36,882 nucleotides of DNA from Streptomyces purpureus (lineage in GTDB: Bacteria > Actinomycetota > Actinomycetes > Streptomycetales > Streptomycetaceae). Position numbers and translations under genes: made by a program. Where the stretch lies: assembly GCF_014648195.1 (NCBI RefSeq), contig NZ_BMQQ01000001.1, positions 87,902 to 124,783 on the forward strand, written 5' to 3'. Numbering within the stretch: the stretch's first letter is position 1; the number at the start of each line of letters is the position of its first letter. Below, in pieces: positions 1 through 7,839 of this stretch. The notes under the pieces were generated by a model. The model was not told the DNA's origin and did no database searches. It saw only the letters and a list, made by a program, of their open reading frames with translations.

Positions 1-16
1 TTTTCGAAGTCGCAGG

Positions 17-56
17 TCAAGGGGCCGTTTCAGAGCAATCTGAAACGGCCCCTTGA
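17..56 (+). terminator. Strong Rho-independent terminator, perfect 18-bp stem
   Basis: Bases 17-34 and 39-56 are exact reverse complements (18 bp) around a GCAA tetraloop at 35-38 (a GNRA loop). The right arm is followed by TCGTTTT, so it should terminate plus-strand transcription coming from a gene left of the window. The opposite direction has no T-tract. Its quality contrasts with the broken genes that follow, so it probably closes an intact gene upstream of the decayed region. Confidence 0.85.
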
Positions 57-246
57 TCGTTTTGGGGGCCGGCCGGGGCCCACCCCCGCCCTGGTGCCGC
101 CGACCGTGGGCTCCAGCTGGGGCGGAGGCCGTTCGGGCGATGGTCCTGTCGGCACCTGCGGCCACCTCACGTAGCGTCGTCATCAGTGGGGCGCGCCGAC
201 AGCTGTTCCTCCACCGCTCCACCGGTGGCATGTAAAGGGGTGCTGG

Positions 247-1238
247 ATGTCGATGACGAGTCGGCGCGCTCTGCTGGCGAGATCCGCGGGAGCGGTGGCG
301 GCTTCCCTCGTGACCAGCTCCTGCGTGGCAGGGGCAGGGGCGGACACATCACGGGCGCGGCCGGTCACCACGGTCGACGGGCGCGTGGACTGGGACGCCC
401 TGGGCGCAGTTCCGTCTGGAGCCGGGGTGGGCGAACCTCGCGTTGTTCTACCTGGCCTCGCATCCGAAGTCGGTGCGTGACGCGGTGGATCATCTGAGCG
501 CACAGGTCGACGCCAATCCTCTGGCAGTGCCCACCGGGCTGGCGCTGCCCGACGGGCCGACCGGATGGCCCCGGGTACGCCACGCGCTCGCGGTCTGTCT
601 GGGAGGTCGGGCCGAAGACATCGCGATGACGGCGAGCACAAGCATCGGGCTGGGCGTCGTCTACAACGGCGTCGTGACCCGTCCAGGGCAAGAGTTCCTG
701 TTGACGGAACACGACCACCTCTCCCATCTCACCGCCGCCCGGTTGGCCGCCGACAGGCAACACGGTGCGGCTGGTCTCCTGGTTCGACGATCCGGCCACC
801 GCGACGGCGGAAGGCATCGCAGCGGCGGTCGGCGAGGCGATTCGCCCGACGACGCGAGTCGTGGGGATCACGTGGGTGCAGTCCAGCACCGGGCTTCGGA
901 TGCCGGTGCGCGCGGTGGCCGAGGTGGTGCGCCGGGCCAATGAAGGGCGTAGTCCTGGCGACCGGTGCCTGTTGGTCGTCGACGGCGTGCACCTGCTGGC
1001 GGCAGTCGACGAGGATGGTGCTGGGCTGGGCGCGGACGTGGTGGTCGCCGGAACGCACAAGTGGCTGTTCGGACCCAGGGGAACGGGGCTGATCTGGGTG
1101 GCGCCGCACGTCCTGGAGCAGCTGCGGCCCACGTTCGTGAGCTTCATCGCGGGCGGGGGAGCGGTGCCCCTGTCGCCCGGCGGGTTTCTGGCATTCGAGC
1201 ATGCCTTTGCCCTGCCGGTGGCGGTGGCGCTGCATGAG
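247..1238 (+). pseudogene. Class V aminotransferase-fold protein with Tat signal, frameshifted and 3'-truncated
   Basis: Three plus-strand frames in succession encode pieces of one PLP-dependent class V aminotransferase (isopenicillin-N-epimerase-like). Frame A starts at ATG 247 with a Tat-type leader (TSRRALLARS, then a hydrophobic stretch ending LVTSSC) and runs to about 400. Frame B then gives WANLALFYLASHPKSVRDAV and continues to about 755. Frame C gives the second half, including LLVVDGVH and GTHKWLFGPRGTG, which holds the expected PLP lysine. The breaks look like single-base indels near 400-405 and 752-762. Family similarity stops at ALHE (1236-1238); the following codons are antisense RHS sequence, so the C-terminal third is gone. 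Two frameshifts plus a lost 3' end make an inactive gene the best reading. Sequencing error could explain the frameshifts but not the joint. Confidence 0.8.
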
Positions 1239-1245
1239 CAGCCAC

Positions 1246-4245
1246 GTACCGCCAGCGGGTGCCGTCCGGGGTGGTGACGGCGATCAGCCGGTCCTCGGCG
1301 TCTCAGTCGTAGCGCCAGGTCTCCGGCTTGCGTGAGAGCCGGGTCTTCCGGCGCAGCACCACGCGGCCCTGCGCGTCGTGCTCGTAGCGGATCGAGCCGG
1401 CGCGGCCGATGCGGGTGCCCGCGTACTCCCGGGGGCCTTCGGCCGTGCCCGCGCCGGTCCAGGAGGCGTGCGTCTGGTTGCCGGCCTCGTCGTAGGCGTA
1501 CCGCTCGGTCCAGTTCTCGGCCGTGACGGCGGTGACCCGCCCCTGGCCGGTCAGTTCGAGCTGACGCGGGCCGGTCAGGCGGTCGTCGACAGTGGTGAGG
1601 TGACCGTCCGGGCGGTAGGTGTACGTGCGCTGCTGGACCGGCCGGTCTCCGGCGGCCCGGACGTGCTGGCCGGTGAGGCGGCCCATGGCGTCGTAGACGT
1701 GGTCCATGGTGAGGGCGGCGCCGACGCGGCGCGTGATCTCCCGGCCGGACGCGTCGAACTCGAAGTCGACCAGGTGCCCCGAGGCGTCCAGGCGTGCGGT
1801 GGAGTCGCCGGGGTAGGACCAGGTGCTGACCGCCCCGGACGGGGTGGTGCGCCGGACGCGGCGGCCCGCCTCGTCGTACGTGCGGGTGAGGGTCCGGCCG
1901 TCGACCGTCTCCTGGAGCACCCGGCCGGAGACGTCACGGACGTAGCTCAGCTCGGTGTCCGGGCCGCTCGCCCCGGAGAGGTGGCCATGGGCGTCGTAGG
2001 TGAAGCGGGTGACCGCCCCGTCGGCGTCCTTCAGGAGGAGACGACCGTCGGCGTCCCGCTCGTAACGGACCGTCCGGCCGGCTCCGTTGGTCCGCGAGGC
2101 GATCCGTCCGAGTGCGTCGTGCGTGTAGGTGAGGGGTGCGCCCGTCGAAGTCGGTCTCGGCGGTCAGCAAACCGGTTTCGTCGTACGTGTAGGACCAGGT
2201 GAGACCCTGCGGGTTCGTGACGCGTGTGATGCGCGGTTCGGTGTCGTGCGCGAACTCGTGGCGCACCCCGTCCGGTGTGGTCCGGGCGGCGACCAGGTCG
2301 AAGTGGGTGTACTCGAAGCGGGTCTCGCCGCCCATGGCGTCGGTGTGCAGGACGCAGTTGCCCTCGCCGTCGTACGCCCAGGACTGGGTGGCCCCGTCGG
2401 GGTCGGTCCGGCGGGCGAGCCGGCCCTCGACGGTCCACTCCAGTTCGGTGCTGCCGCCCTGCGGGTCGGTGATCCGCACGGGCCGGCCGAAGGCGTCGCG
2501 GACGTAACGGGTGACCCCGCCGTGCTGGCCGCGCACGGCGAGCGGGAGGCCCGCCGCGTCGTTCTCCACCCGGTCCACGGCGCCCAGGGAGTCGTCGACC
2601 CCGGTGAGACGGCCCCGGGTGTCGTAGGTGAGCCGGGTCGTCGTCCCGTTGGGGCGGGTGAACAGGACCGGGTTGCCGTCCTCGTCGTACTCCTGCCGGG
2701 ATACCGCACCGTCCGGGCCGGTGACGACGGTGATCTGGTTCCGCTCGTTGTACTCGACACCGGCCGAGCTGCCGTCCGGGTGCGCGATGGCGGTGAGGTT
2801 GCCGCGGTCGTCGTAGGTGTACGTGGTGGTCCGCCCGGCCGGATCGGTGCGGGACAGCAGCCGGTCGTAGCGGTCCCACGTCTGGCGGACGGTGTTGCCC
2901 CGCGGGTCCGTCACCGACACCACCTGGAGGCCCAGCTGGGCCCGAACCAGTGACCGTAGCGGTACGTCGACAGGTGGGTGCGCCGCAGGACCAGCGGCAG
3001 GACGCCGGCCAGGGACAGGTCCACCTGTTCCAGCGTCATCTCGCCGGAGGCGATGTCGACGGGGTCGCCCTCGCAGGTGCGGTCGCCCATCTCGACGCCC
3101 TTGCCGCGCGGGTTGGACTTGCTGTCGTCCAGGGAGTCCGGCTTGACGTGTCCGTCGGTGCGCGGCCCCTTGGCGTTCGGTTTGCCGTCGCCCCGTTTCC
3201 CGCCGTCGTGGTCGTCCTTCTTGCGTTCCCGGGCGAGGCGTTCGCGGGTGTCGGCGTCGTTGTTCTTGTGGTCGGTGGATATGCGCTTGACGGCCTTGGG
3301 CAGGGTCTCGCCGACGTGGTCGCCCATGGTCTTGGCCGACTTCACCAGGGCGCCCATCGCCTTTTCGATGACGGGGTCCAGGGCGTTGGCGATGTCGTCG
3401 CGGCCCTTGTTGCGGCCCTGGGCCGTCTTCGCCTTCGTCAGCTTGCCGGCGGTCTTGCCGTGGATTCCGACGCTGACGCCGTTCAGTTTGGTGCCGGCGT
3501 TGTCGTGTTCGTCGTGCTCGATGTGGAACCCCTTGCCCTTGGGGCCACCGCCACCGCCACCGCCGCCGGCGGAGGCGAGGTTCATGCCTTCCTTCGCCCC
3601 TTGCACGCCCTCGTGGAAGCCGTCCTTGCCGGCCTGCTTCGTCTGGTCGAGGTCCACACCGTCCTGGACGCCCAAGGCGTCCATGCTGACCTGGACGACG
3701 AGATCGGCGGCCATGTTCTCCAGGGCCGCCACGGCCGGTTCGGTCATCACCCCGACGATGTGACCGACCGCCTCCTCCATCGCGCCCGTGATGAGCTTCA
3801 GCAGCTGCTTCTTGGTGAACGCGATCGCTCCGGCGCCGAGCAGTGCGGACAGGCCACCGGTCACCGGGATCAGCGCCATGGCGAGGCCCGTCTGCCCGGC
3901 CAGGATCCCGAGTTCCGCGACCGCCTTCCACTTCATGGCCTCGATCGCGCCCGCCGCCATGTCCAGCGCGCCGGCGATCGTCCGGGCCGCGGAGACCATG
4001 TCCTTCAGGTGTTTGCCCTTGACCTTGCCCTAGTGCTCGTTCAGCGCGTCCATCGCCTCGCCGTGACCCGACGACAGCAGACGTTCCATATGGTTGTTGG
4101 CGAGCTGACCGTCGTCGGCGAGGTCGTCCGCGAACTCCCGTAGCGCGTCGGCCATGTCCCGGTAGGCGTCCTCGTCGACGTTGGGCCAGTTCACCCCCAC
4201 CAGATCCAGCAGCGTGTCAGCCCAGTCCGGCACCGTGACAGCCAT
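1246..4245 (-). pseudogene. RHS/YD-repeat polymorphic toxin with WXG100-like N-terminus, multiply broken
   Basis: Read leftwards from ATG 4245 (GGGGA upstream), this is one RHS protein in pieces. Residues 1-70 form a WXG100-like helical start (NWPNVDEDAYRDMADALREF), which in actinobacteria suggests type VII export. A hydrophobic alanine/glycine region, a charged linker and the DUF6531-type start (GDPVDIASGEM) follow, then many YD repeats (TYTYDDRGNLT, EYDEDGNPV, YTYDETGLL). Lesions: in-frame TAG at 4033-4031 within EH*GKVKGKH, probably a former Trp; a frame break at about 2930, where GPSWAS runs straight into LGLQVVSVTDPRG, indicating a deletion; a one-base frameshift near 2139 (DFDG to APLTYTHDALGRI); TGA at 1305-1303 within WRYD*DAEDRL, again probably Trp; and loss of everything after TRWRY at about 1246. 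No toxin domain or immunity gene remains. Intact relatives are roughly 1500 residues or more. Confidence 0.85.
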
Positions 4246-4271
4246 GATGGAAAGTCCCCGGTGTGGCAAGT

Positions 4272-4298
4272 GTGTTCGCAGAATGCGTGTGCGAACAC
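4272..4298. promoter_or_regulatory. Inverted repeat upstream of the RHS pseudogene
   Basis: GTGTTCGCA (4272-4280) and TGCGAACAC (4290-4298) are exact reverse complements separated by 9 bases. The repeat begins 27 bases upstream of the RHS start and lies between that start and the deacetylase stop at 4361. It could be an operator for a dimeric regulator of the former toxin gene, or a weak terminator for transcription entering from either side. The short arms, spacer and position favour an operator, but no regulator is identifiable. Confidence 0.4.
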
Positions 4299-4360
4299 CT
4301 TGTCATGGGGGGCCGTAGTCGATCAAAGGGACTTCTCCCTCGGCCGGTTGGGCCGCTCGG

Positions 4361-5116
4361 TCATTTTCCGGGGGCGCTCCCGGCGGGTACGAGGAAGTCC
4401 CGGAGGTCCACGACCTCGTATCCGGCTGCGCCGACGGTGTCCGCGATGCGGGGGAGCGCCTGGGCGTCGAGGACGGTGCCGTCTCCGGTGCTGCTGCCCA
4501 CGTGCATCTGGATGATCGCGCCCGGCGCCAGGGCGGCGACCACCCGCTCGACGACGCGGTCCACCGTCATGCCGCGGCCCGGGCCGAGGTAGCCGTTGGT
4601 GTCGGTGGTGAACTCGATCGCCGCGTAGCCCAGGTCGTTCACGTCGGCGACGGAGTCCGTCGTGGTGGAGCTGTAGGGGAAGCGGAAGTACGGCAGCGGC
4701 TCGGTTCCCGCCGCCGCGCGGATCGCCGTGTCGGCGCGGAGGATCTCCCGCTGCCGTTCCTGGGTGCTCAGGCCGTCGAAGTACGGGTGGCTGTAGGAGT
4801 GGTTGCCCAGCCCGTGCGCGGCGGCCATCGCCCGTACGGCCGCCGGGCGGGCCTTCGCGAACGCGCCGGTCGGGAAGAACGTGGCCGGCAGACGGCGGCG
4901 CCGCAGCTCGGTCAGGACGGCGTCGACCCCGCTCGTGTCCCAGGCCGCGTTGAAGGTGAGCGCGACCACCTTGCGTGCGGTGGGCAGGCGGCGGATCACC
5001 GCTCCCATGAGTGAGGCGGGGGGCCGGGGCATGGCGGTCGCGGCCCACGCCGCCCGGCCGGGCGTCAGGGCGACCGCGGCCAGTCCGGCCAGCAGCGTGC
5101 GTCGGGTGGTGTGCAT
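4361..5116 (-). CDS. Tat-exported polysaccharide deacetylase (NodB-fold, CE4-like), 251 aa
   Basis: Likely an extracytoplasmic enzyme removing acetyl groups from peptidoglycan or another N-acetylated polysaccharide. The N-terminus HTTRRTLLAGLAAVALTPG is a Tat-type leader ending near AWA. The NodB fold follows: TFNAAWD (about residue 65), the metal-binding GNHSYSHPYF, and RFPYSS with the conserved Arg and Pro. The usual TFDD motif reads TFNA, so both acidic residues (catalytic base and metal ligand) are changed, although an Asp lies three residues further on. Related proteins with this variant exist as I recall, so activity is uncertain rather than excluded. ATG 5116 is chosen because the Tat motif follows immediately; the ribosome site is weak (CAGG). 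It is divergent from the small gene at 5216 across 99 bases that probably hold both promoters. Confidence 0.85.
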   Translation of the reverse strand: MHTTRRTLLAGLAAVALTPGRAAWAATAMPRPPASLMGAVIRRLPTARKVVALTFNAAWDTSGVDAVLTELRRRRLPATFFPTGAFAKARPAAVRAMAAAHGLGNHSYSHPYFDGLSTQERQREILRADTAIRAAAGTEPLPYFRFPYSSTTTDSVADVNDLGYAAIEFTTDTNGYLGPGRGMTVDRVVERVVAALAPGAIIQMHVGSSTGDGTVLDAQALPRIADTVGAAGYEVVDLRDFLVPAGSAPGK

Positions 5117-5215
5117 GGCCTGATTCTGGGGTTCTCCGTTTGCGGGCCCCGCGTGCCGCGCCGAGACTGAAGCGATGCGTGCACACCCGATACCCCTCAG
5201 TAGCTGGGAGTGGAC

Positions 5216-5551
5216 ATGGCAAAACCGACGAACGACTTCGCTTGCGAGGCCGGAGCCCAGGACTTCATCGCCGTCGCGTACCGGGAGCCCAAGGCCGGGC
5301 GACGGGTCACCGTGAGGGGCACCTGTTCGTGCAACACCGAGGGGTTCACCCTCACTCTGGAGCTCGCCTCGCCGCCCATCGTCGCCACCCCCGAGGAGCT
5401 CCATCTGATGCTGGTGGAGACCGCGCCCACCGGCACCGTGGCGCAGGTCGTCACGCCCACCCCGGTGGAAGGCACGTTCCCGATCGCGGACGAGGTCGAG
5501 CGGGTCGTGATCCGTAACCGCGGGTTCAGCGTGCCCGTCAAGGAGGAGTGA
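5216..5551 (+). CDS. Small hypothetical protein, 111 aa
   Basis: I do not recognise this protein. It is a soluble polypeptide of about 12 kDa with no signal peptide or membrane segment. It has a Cys in FACEAG and a CSC pair in GTCSCNTEGFTL. The predicted character is beta-rich (alternating hydrophobic stretches such as FTLTLELA and HLMLVETAP), and it ends in acidic residues. ATG 5216 is preferred over GTG 5210 because GGGAG at 5206-5210 sits five bases before it and overlaps the GTG. It diverges from the deacetylase and converges on the protease at 5595, with a hairpin between, so it is probably monocistronic. Base composition and codon use look like its neighbours, supporting a real gene. 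Confidence 0.75.
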   Translation: MAKPTNDFACEAGAQDFIAVAYREPKAGRRVTVRGTCSCNTEGFTLTLELASPPIVATPEELHLMLVETAPTGTVAQVVTPTPVEGTFPIADEVERVVIRNRGFSVPVKEE

Positions 5552-5572
5552 CACCGGCCCCTCGGGCCGTGT
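5551..5572. terminator. Hairpin between convergent genes
   Basis: ACACCGGCCC (5551-5560) pairs with GGGCCGTGT (5564-5572) over a CTC loop, giving nine base pairs with one bulged C. It begins at the last base of the small gene's TGA and lies before the protease stop at 5595, so it can serve both directions. No T-tract follows, as is common in Streptomyces. Confidence 0.6.
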
Positions 5573-5594
5573 CAGACTCGGTCGATGCCCGCGG

Positions 5595-6650
5595 TCAGGC
5601 CCAGTTGATGCCCGCGCGCGCCAGCAGCGGGTCGTCGGTGAGCTGCCACAGGGGCACGGCGAAGTTGCCCGAGCGGTAGCGGCCGCCGTAGTGCAGGCCG
5701 AGGACCCGGTGGTCGGCGAGGTCGAAGACCGGGGAGCCGCTGTTGCCGCCGAGGGTGGAGCAGTCGTGCTTCATCGTCAGCTGACCGGGCAGCAGTTCCG
5801 TCGCCGTGCCGGGCTGGAGCCGTTTGACGTTGTAGACGTCCATGAAGATGCGGCGCATGGACTCCGGTTCGTTGCGGCGGCCGTCCCAGGCCGGGTAGCC
5901 GATCACGTAGACCGGCCGTCCCACCACCTCGCCGGGGGGCTCGGCGGCCACCGGCAGCGGGGTGGGCAGCGGGCCCGCCGAGGGGGTGACCCGCAGCAGG
6001 GCGAGGTCGACGTCCGCGTGGATGCCGAGCACCTCCGTGACGTCGTAGCTGAGCGCGCCGTCGCCGGTGACCGGGCCGCCGAGCTCCTCGGCCAGGTCGA
6101 CGCGGGCGGCCAGCCCCTGCCGGAAGGTCCAGCCCGCGCCGTCACTGCGGGTGAACTCGGTGGCGACATGGCGGTTGGTCATCACCACGTCCGGGCCGAC
6201 CAGGAACGCCGTCCCCAGCCAGTCCAGGTCGGGGTGGCCCGAGACCTCCACCCGGCCGACGCGGGCGATCGAGGCGCGGATCGCGGTCCGCGCGCCGTCC
6301 AGGACGGCCCAGTCGCCCTGCTGGGAGGGGAAGTCCTGGCCCTGGATCAGGATCGCCGGGCGCCCTTCGAGCAGCACGATCGCCTCGACGCCGAAGTACT
6401 CGTCCTCGTCGATGTCGGCGCCGCGTCCGGCGGCCATCTTCTCCAGGCCGCTGACCCCCGCCTCCAGGACCCGGGCCCGTTCCTCCTGGGCGAACCGGGC
6501 GATCTGGCCGGCCGGTGCCTCACCGCCCGGGCTCTCCACGGACGACTCGGAGATCTCCCACTCCAGGCCCTTGCGGACCCGTTCGGCGACCGCCAGCAGA
6601 TTCCCGAAGACCTGCTCGGGACCGGTCGCCACCGGTGAACCGTCGCGCAT
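5595..6650 (-). CDS. Intracellular trypsin-like (S1/V8-like) serine peptidase, 351 aa
   Basis: A chymotrypsin-fold protease with no signal peptide, so likely cytoplasmic. The triad is readable: His161 in TNRHVA, Asp215 in DVDLALL (or Asp213), Ser304 in GGNSGSPVF. The first 120 residues are not protease; they contain a helical, charged segment (QIARFAQEERARVLEAG) and a short beta segment (VEAIVLLEGRPAILIQG), plausibly an adaptor. It is the last gene of a three-gene operon: its ATG lies one base after the upstream protease's stop (TGAGATG), so translation is probably coupled. Context with a STAND NTPase and a second protease suggests a regulated effector rather than a digestive enzyme. The substrate is unknown; the fold call is firm and the role is inference. 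Confidence 0.85.
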   Translation of the reverse strand: MRDGSPVATGPEQVFGNLLAVAERVRKGLEWEISESSVESPGGEAPAGQIARFAQEERARVLEAGVSGLEKMAAGRGADIDEDEYFGVEAIVLLEGRPAILIQGQDFPSQQGDWAVLDGARTAIRASIARVGRVEVSGHPDLDWLGTAFLVGPDVVMTNRHVATEFTRSDGAGWTFRQGLAARVDLAEELGGPVTGDGALSYDVTEVLGIHADVDLALLRVTPSAGPLPTPLPVAAEPPGEVVGRPVYVIGYPAWDGRRNEPESMRRIFMDVYNVKRLQPGTATELLPGQLTMKHDCSTLGGNSGSPVFDLADHRVLGLHYGGRYRSGNFAVPLWQLTDDPLLARAGINWA

Positions 6651-6651
6651 C

Positions 6652-7833
6652 TCATGCCACCTCCGGTTGCTGGGCCCACGTGTCGGCGGGCCGTGTGGTC
6701 GAGGGGGACTGGGCCGCCGTGATCTCGGCGTGGATATCCGGGCGGTGATCCCGCAGGTGGGCGAGGACGCTGCTCATCTGGGTGCCGACGTTGACGAAGG
6801 CCGTGTTCTTGCCCTGGAAGCTGACGTCCTCCACCCGCCGGGTGCCGCGGTGCAGGGCGACAACGGTCCAGTCGTCGGTGAGAACGGGGGAGCCGGAGGA
6901 GCCGCCCCGGGTGTCGGTGAAGTAGCGCACGTCCCGCTCGTCGGCCTCGTAGACGAGGTTGTTGCGCAGGGCGACCCGTTTCGGCAGCCCGCCGGGGTGC
7001 TGGATGATGTTGACCGCGACCGGTTCGGCCGGGGTCACCCGCAGCGGCTCGCTCGCCACCCGCAGGACGGGCCGCTCGGGCGGGGTGCTCAGGCGCACGA
7101 TCGCGTAGTCGAGCTCCTCGTCGAAGGCGACCAGCTCGGCCCCGCCGGCCTCCTCGGTCTCCGTCTCGTCGGAGAGGTAGTCGAAGCGTGAACGCGAGCC
7201 GCGCACCTGGAGGTCCAGGTCGGACCGGGCGACCTCGACCCGGGGGACGGCGGCGGTGCGGGTACGGGCGTTGATCACATGGTGGTTGGTGATCAGCAGG
7301 CCGGGGGCGATCAGCCAGCCGGTGCCCGAGTGCGGGAAACCGTTCGGCTGGAGCGGGGCGCCGCCCTGGAACGGGGGCACCTTGATCCGGGCGACCGCGG
7401 TACCGGCCAGTTCGCCGCCGCGCAGGAACTCGAAGGGGACCGTGTCGTCCCGGAAGATGATCTCCTCCTTGGTCTCGCCGGCCGGCACGTCCGGTGCCAC
7501 GTCCGGCTCGCCGGCGGCGTTGCGGGTCACCTTGTCCAGGGCCCGCTGGAAGACCTCCAGCGGAGCGGTGATCCCGGCGCTCTGCACGACGGCGTTGCGC
7601 AGCCAGATCTCCAGCGGTACGGAACTGTCGACCAGCCGCTCGACCTTGTTCATCTCGTTGAGGTCCGAGTGCACCTGCGGCCCGGGCGCCGCGAGCAGCG
7701 GCAGCGTTCCGCGGTAGCGGGGGAGGATCCCCTCCAGCAGCAGCTTGCGCATCGACGGGTCCGCGAGACCCGCCTCCAGCGCGGCGTCCTTGATCTGGAC
7801 GATCTCGTCCGGCGGGAGATAAGGCTCGCTCAT
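6652..7833 (-). CDS. Trypsin-like serine peptidase with helical adaptor-like N-terminus, 393 aa
   Basis: Residues 1-105 form an all-helical, leucine-rich domain (QIKDAALEAGL, DPSMRKLLLEGILP, DLNEMNKVERL, PLEIWLRNAV). This resembles the effector-associated (EAD-type) adaptor domains that couple proteases, caspases and STAND NTPases in bacterial conflict systems; I cannot assign a subtype. Residues 165-350 are a V8/trypsin-fold peptidase with His185 (TNHHV), Asp242 (ELDYAIVRL) and Ser313 (GGSSGSPVL), all retained. No export signal is present. The ATG lies six bases downstream of the STAND gene stop, and the next protease starts one base after this gene ends, so the three are one transcription unit. 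The likely model is recruitment or activation by the upstream NTPase through the N-terminal domain. Confidence 0.85.
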   Translation of the reverse strand: MSEPYLPPDEIVQIKDAALEAGLADPSMRKLLLEGILPRYRGTLPLLAAPGPQVHSDLNEMNKVERLVDSSVPLEIWLRNAVVQSAGITAPLEVFQRALDKVTRNAAGEPDVAPDVPAGETKEEIIFRDDTVPFEFLRGGELAGTAVARIKVPPFQGGAPLQPNGFPHSGTGWLIAPGLLITNHHVINARTRTAAVPRVEVARSDLDLQVRGSRSRFDYLSDETETEEAGGAELVAFDEELDYAIVRLSTPPERPVLRVASEPLRVTPAEPVAVNIIQHPGGLPKRVALRNNLVYEADERDVRYFTDTRGGSSGSPVLTDDWTVVALHRGTRRVEDVSFQGKNTAFVNVGTQMSSVLAHLRDHRPDIHAEITAAQSPSTTRPADTWAQQPEVA

Positions 7834-7839
7834 GGTCGC

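Noticed and set aside
1378..2953. Plus-strand frames of about 270 codons opposite the RHS repeats
   Set aside because: They mirror YD-repeat codons; no ribosome site or family match.
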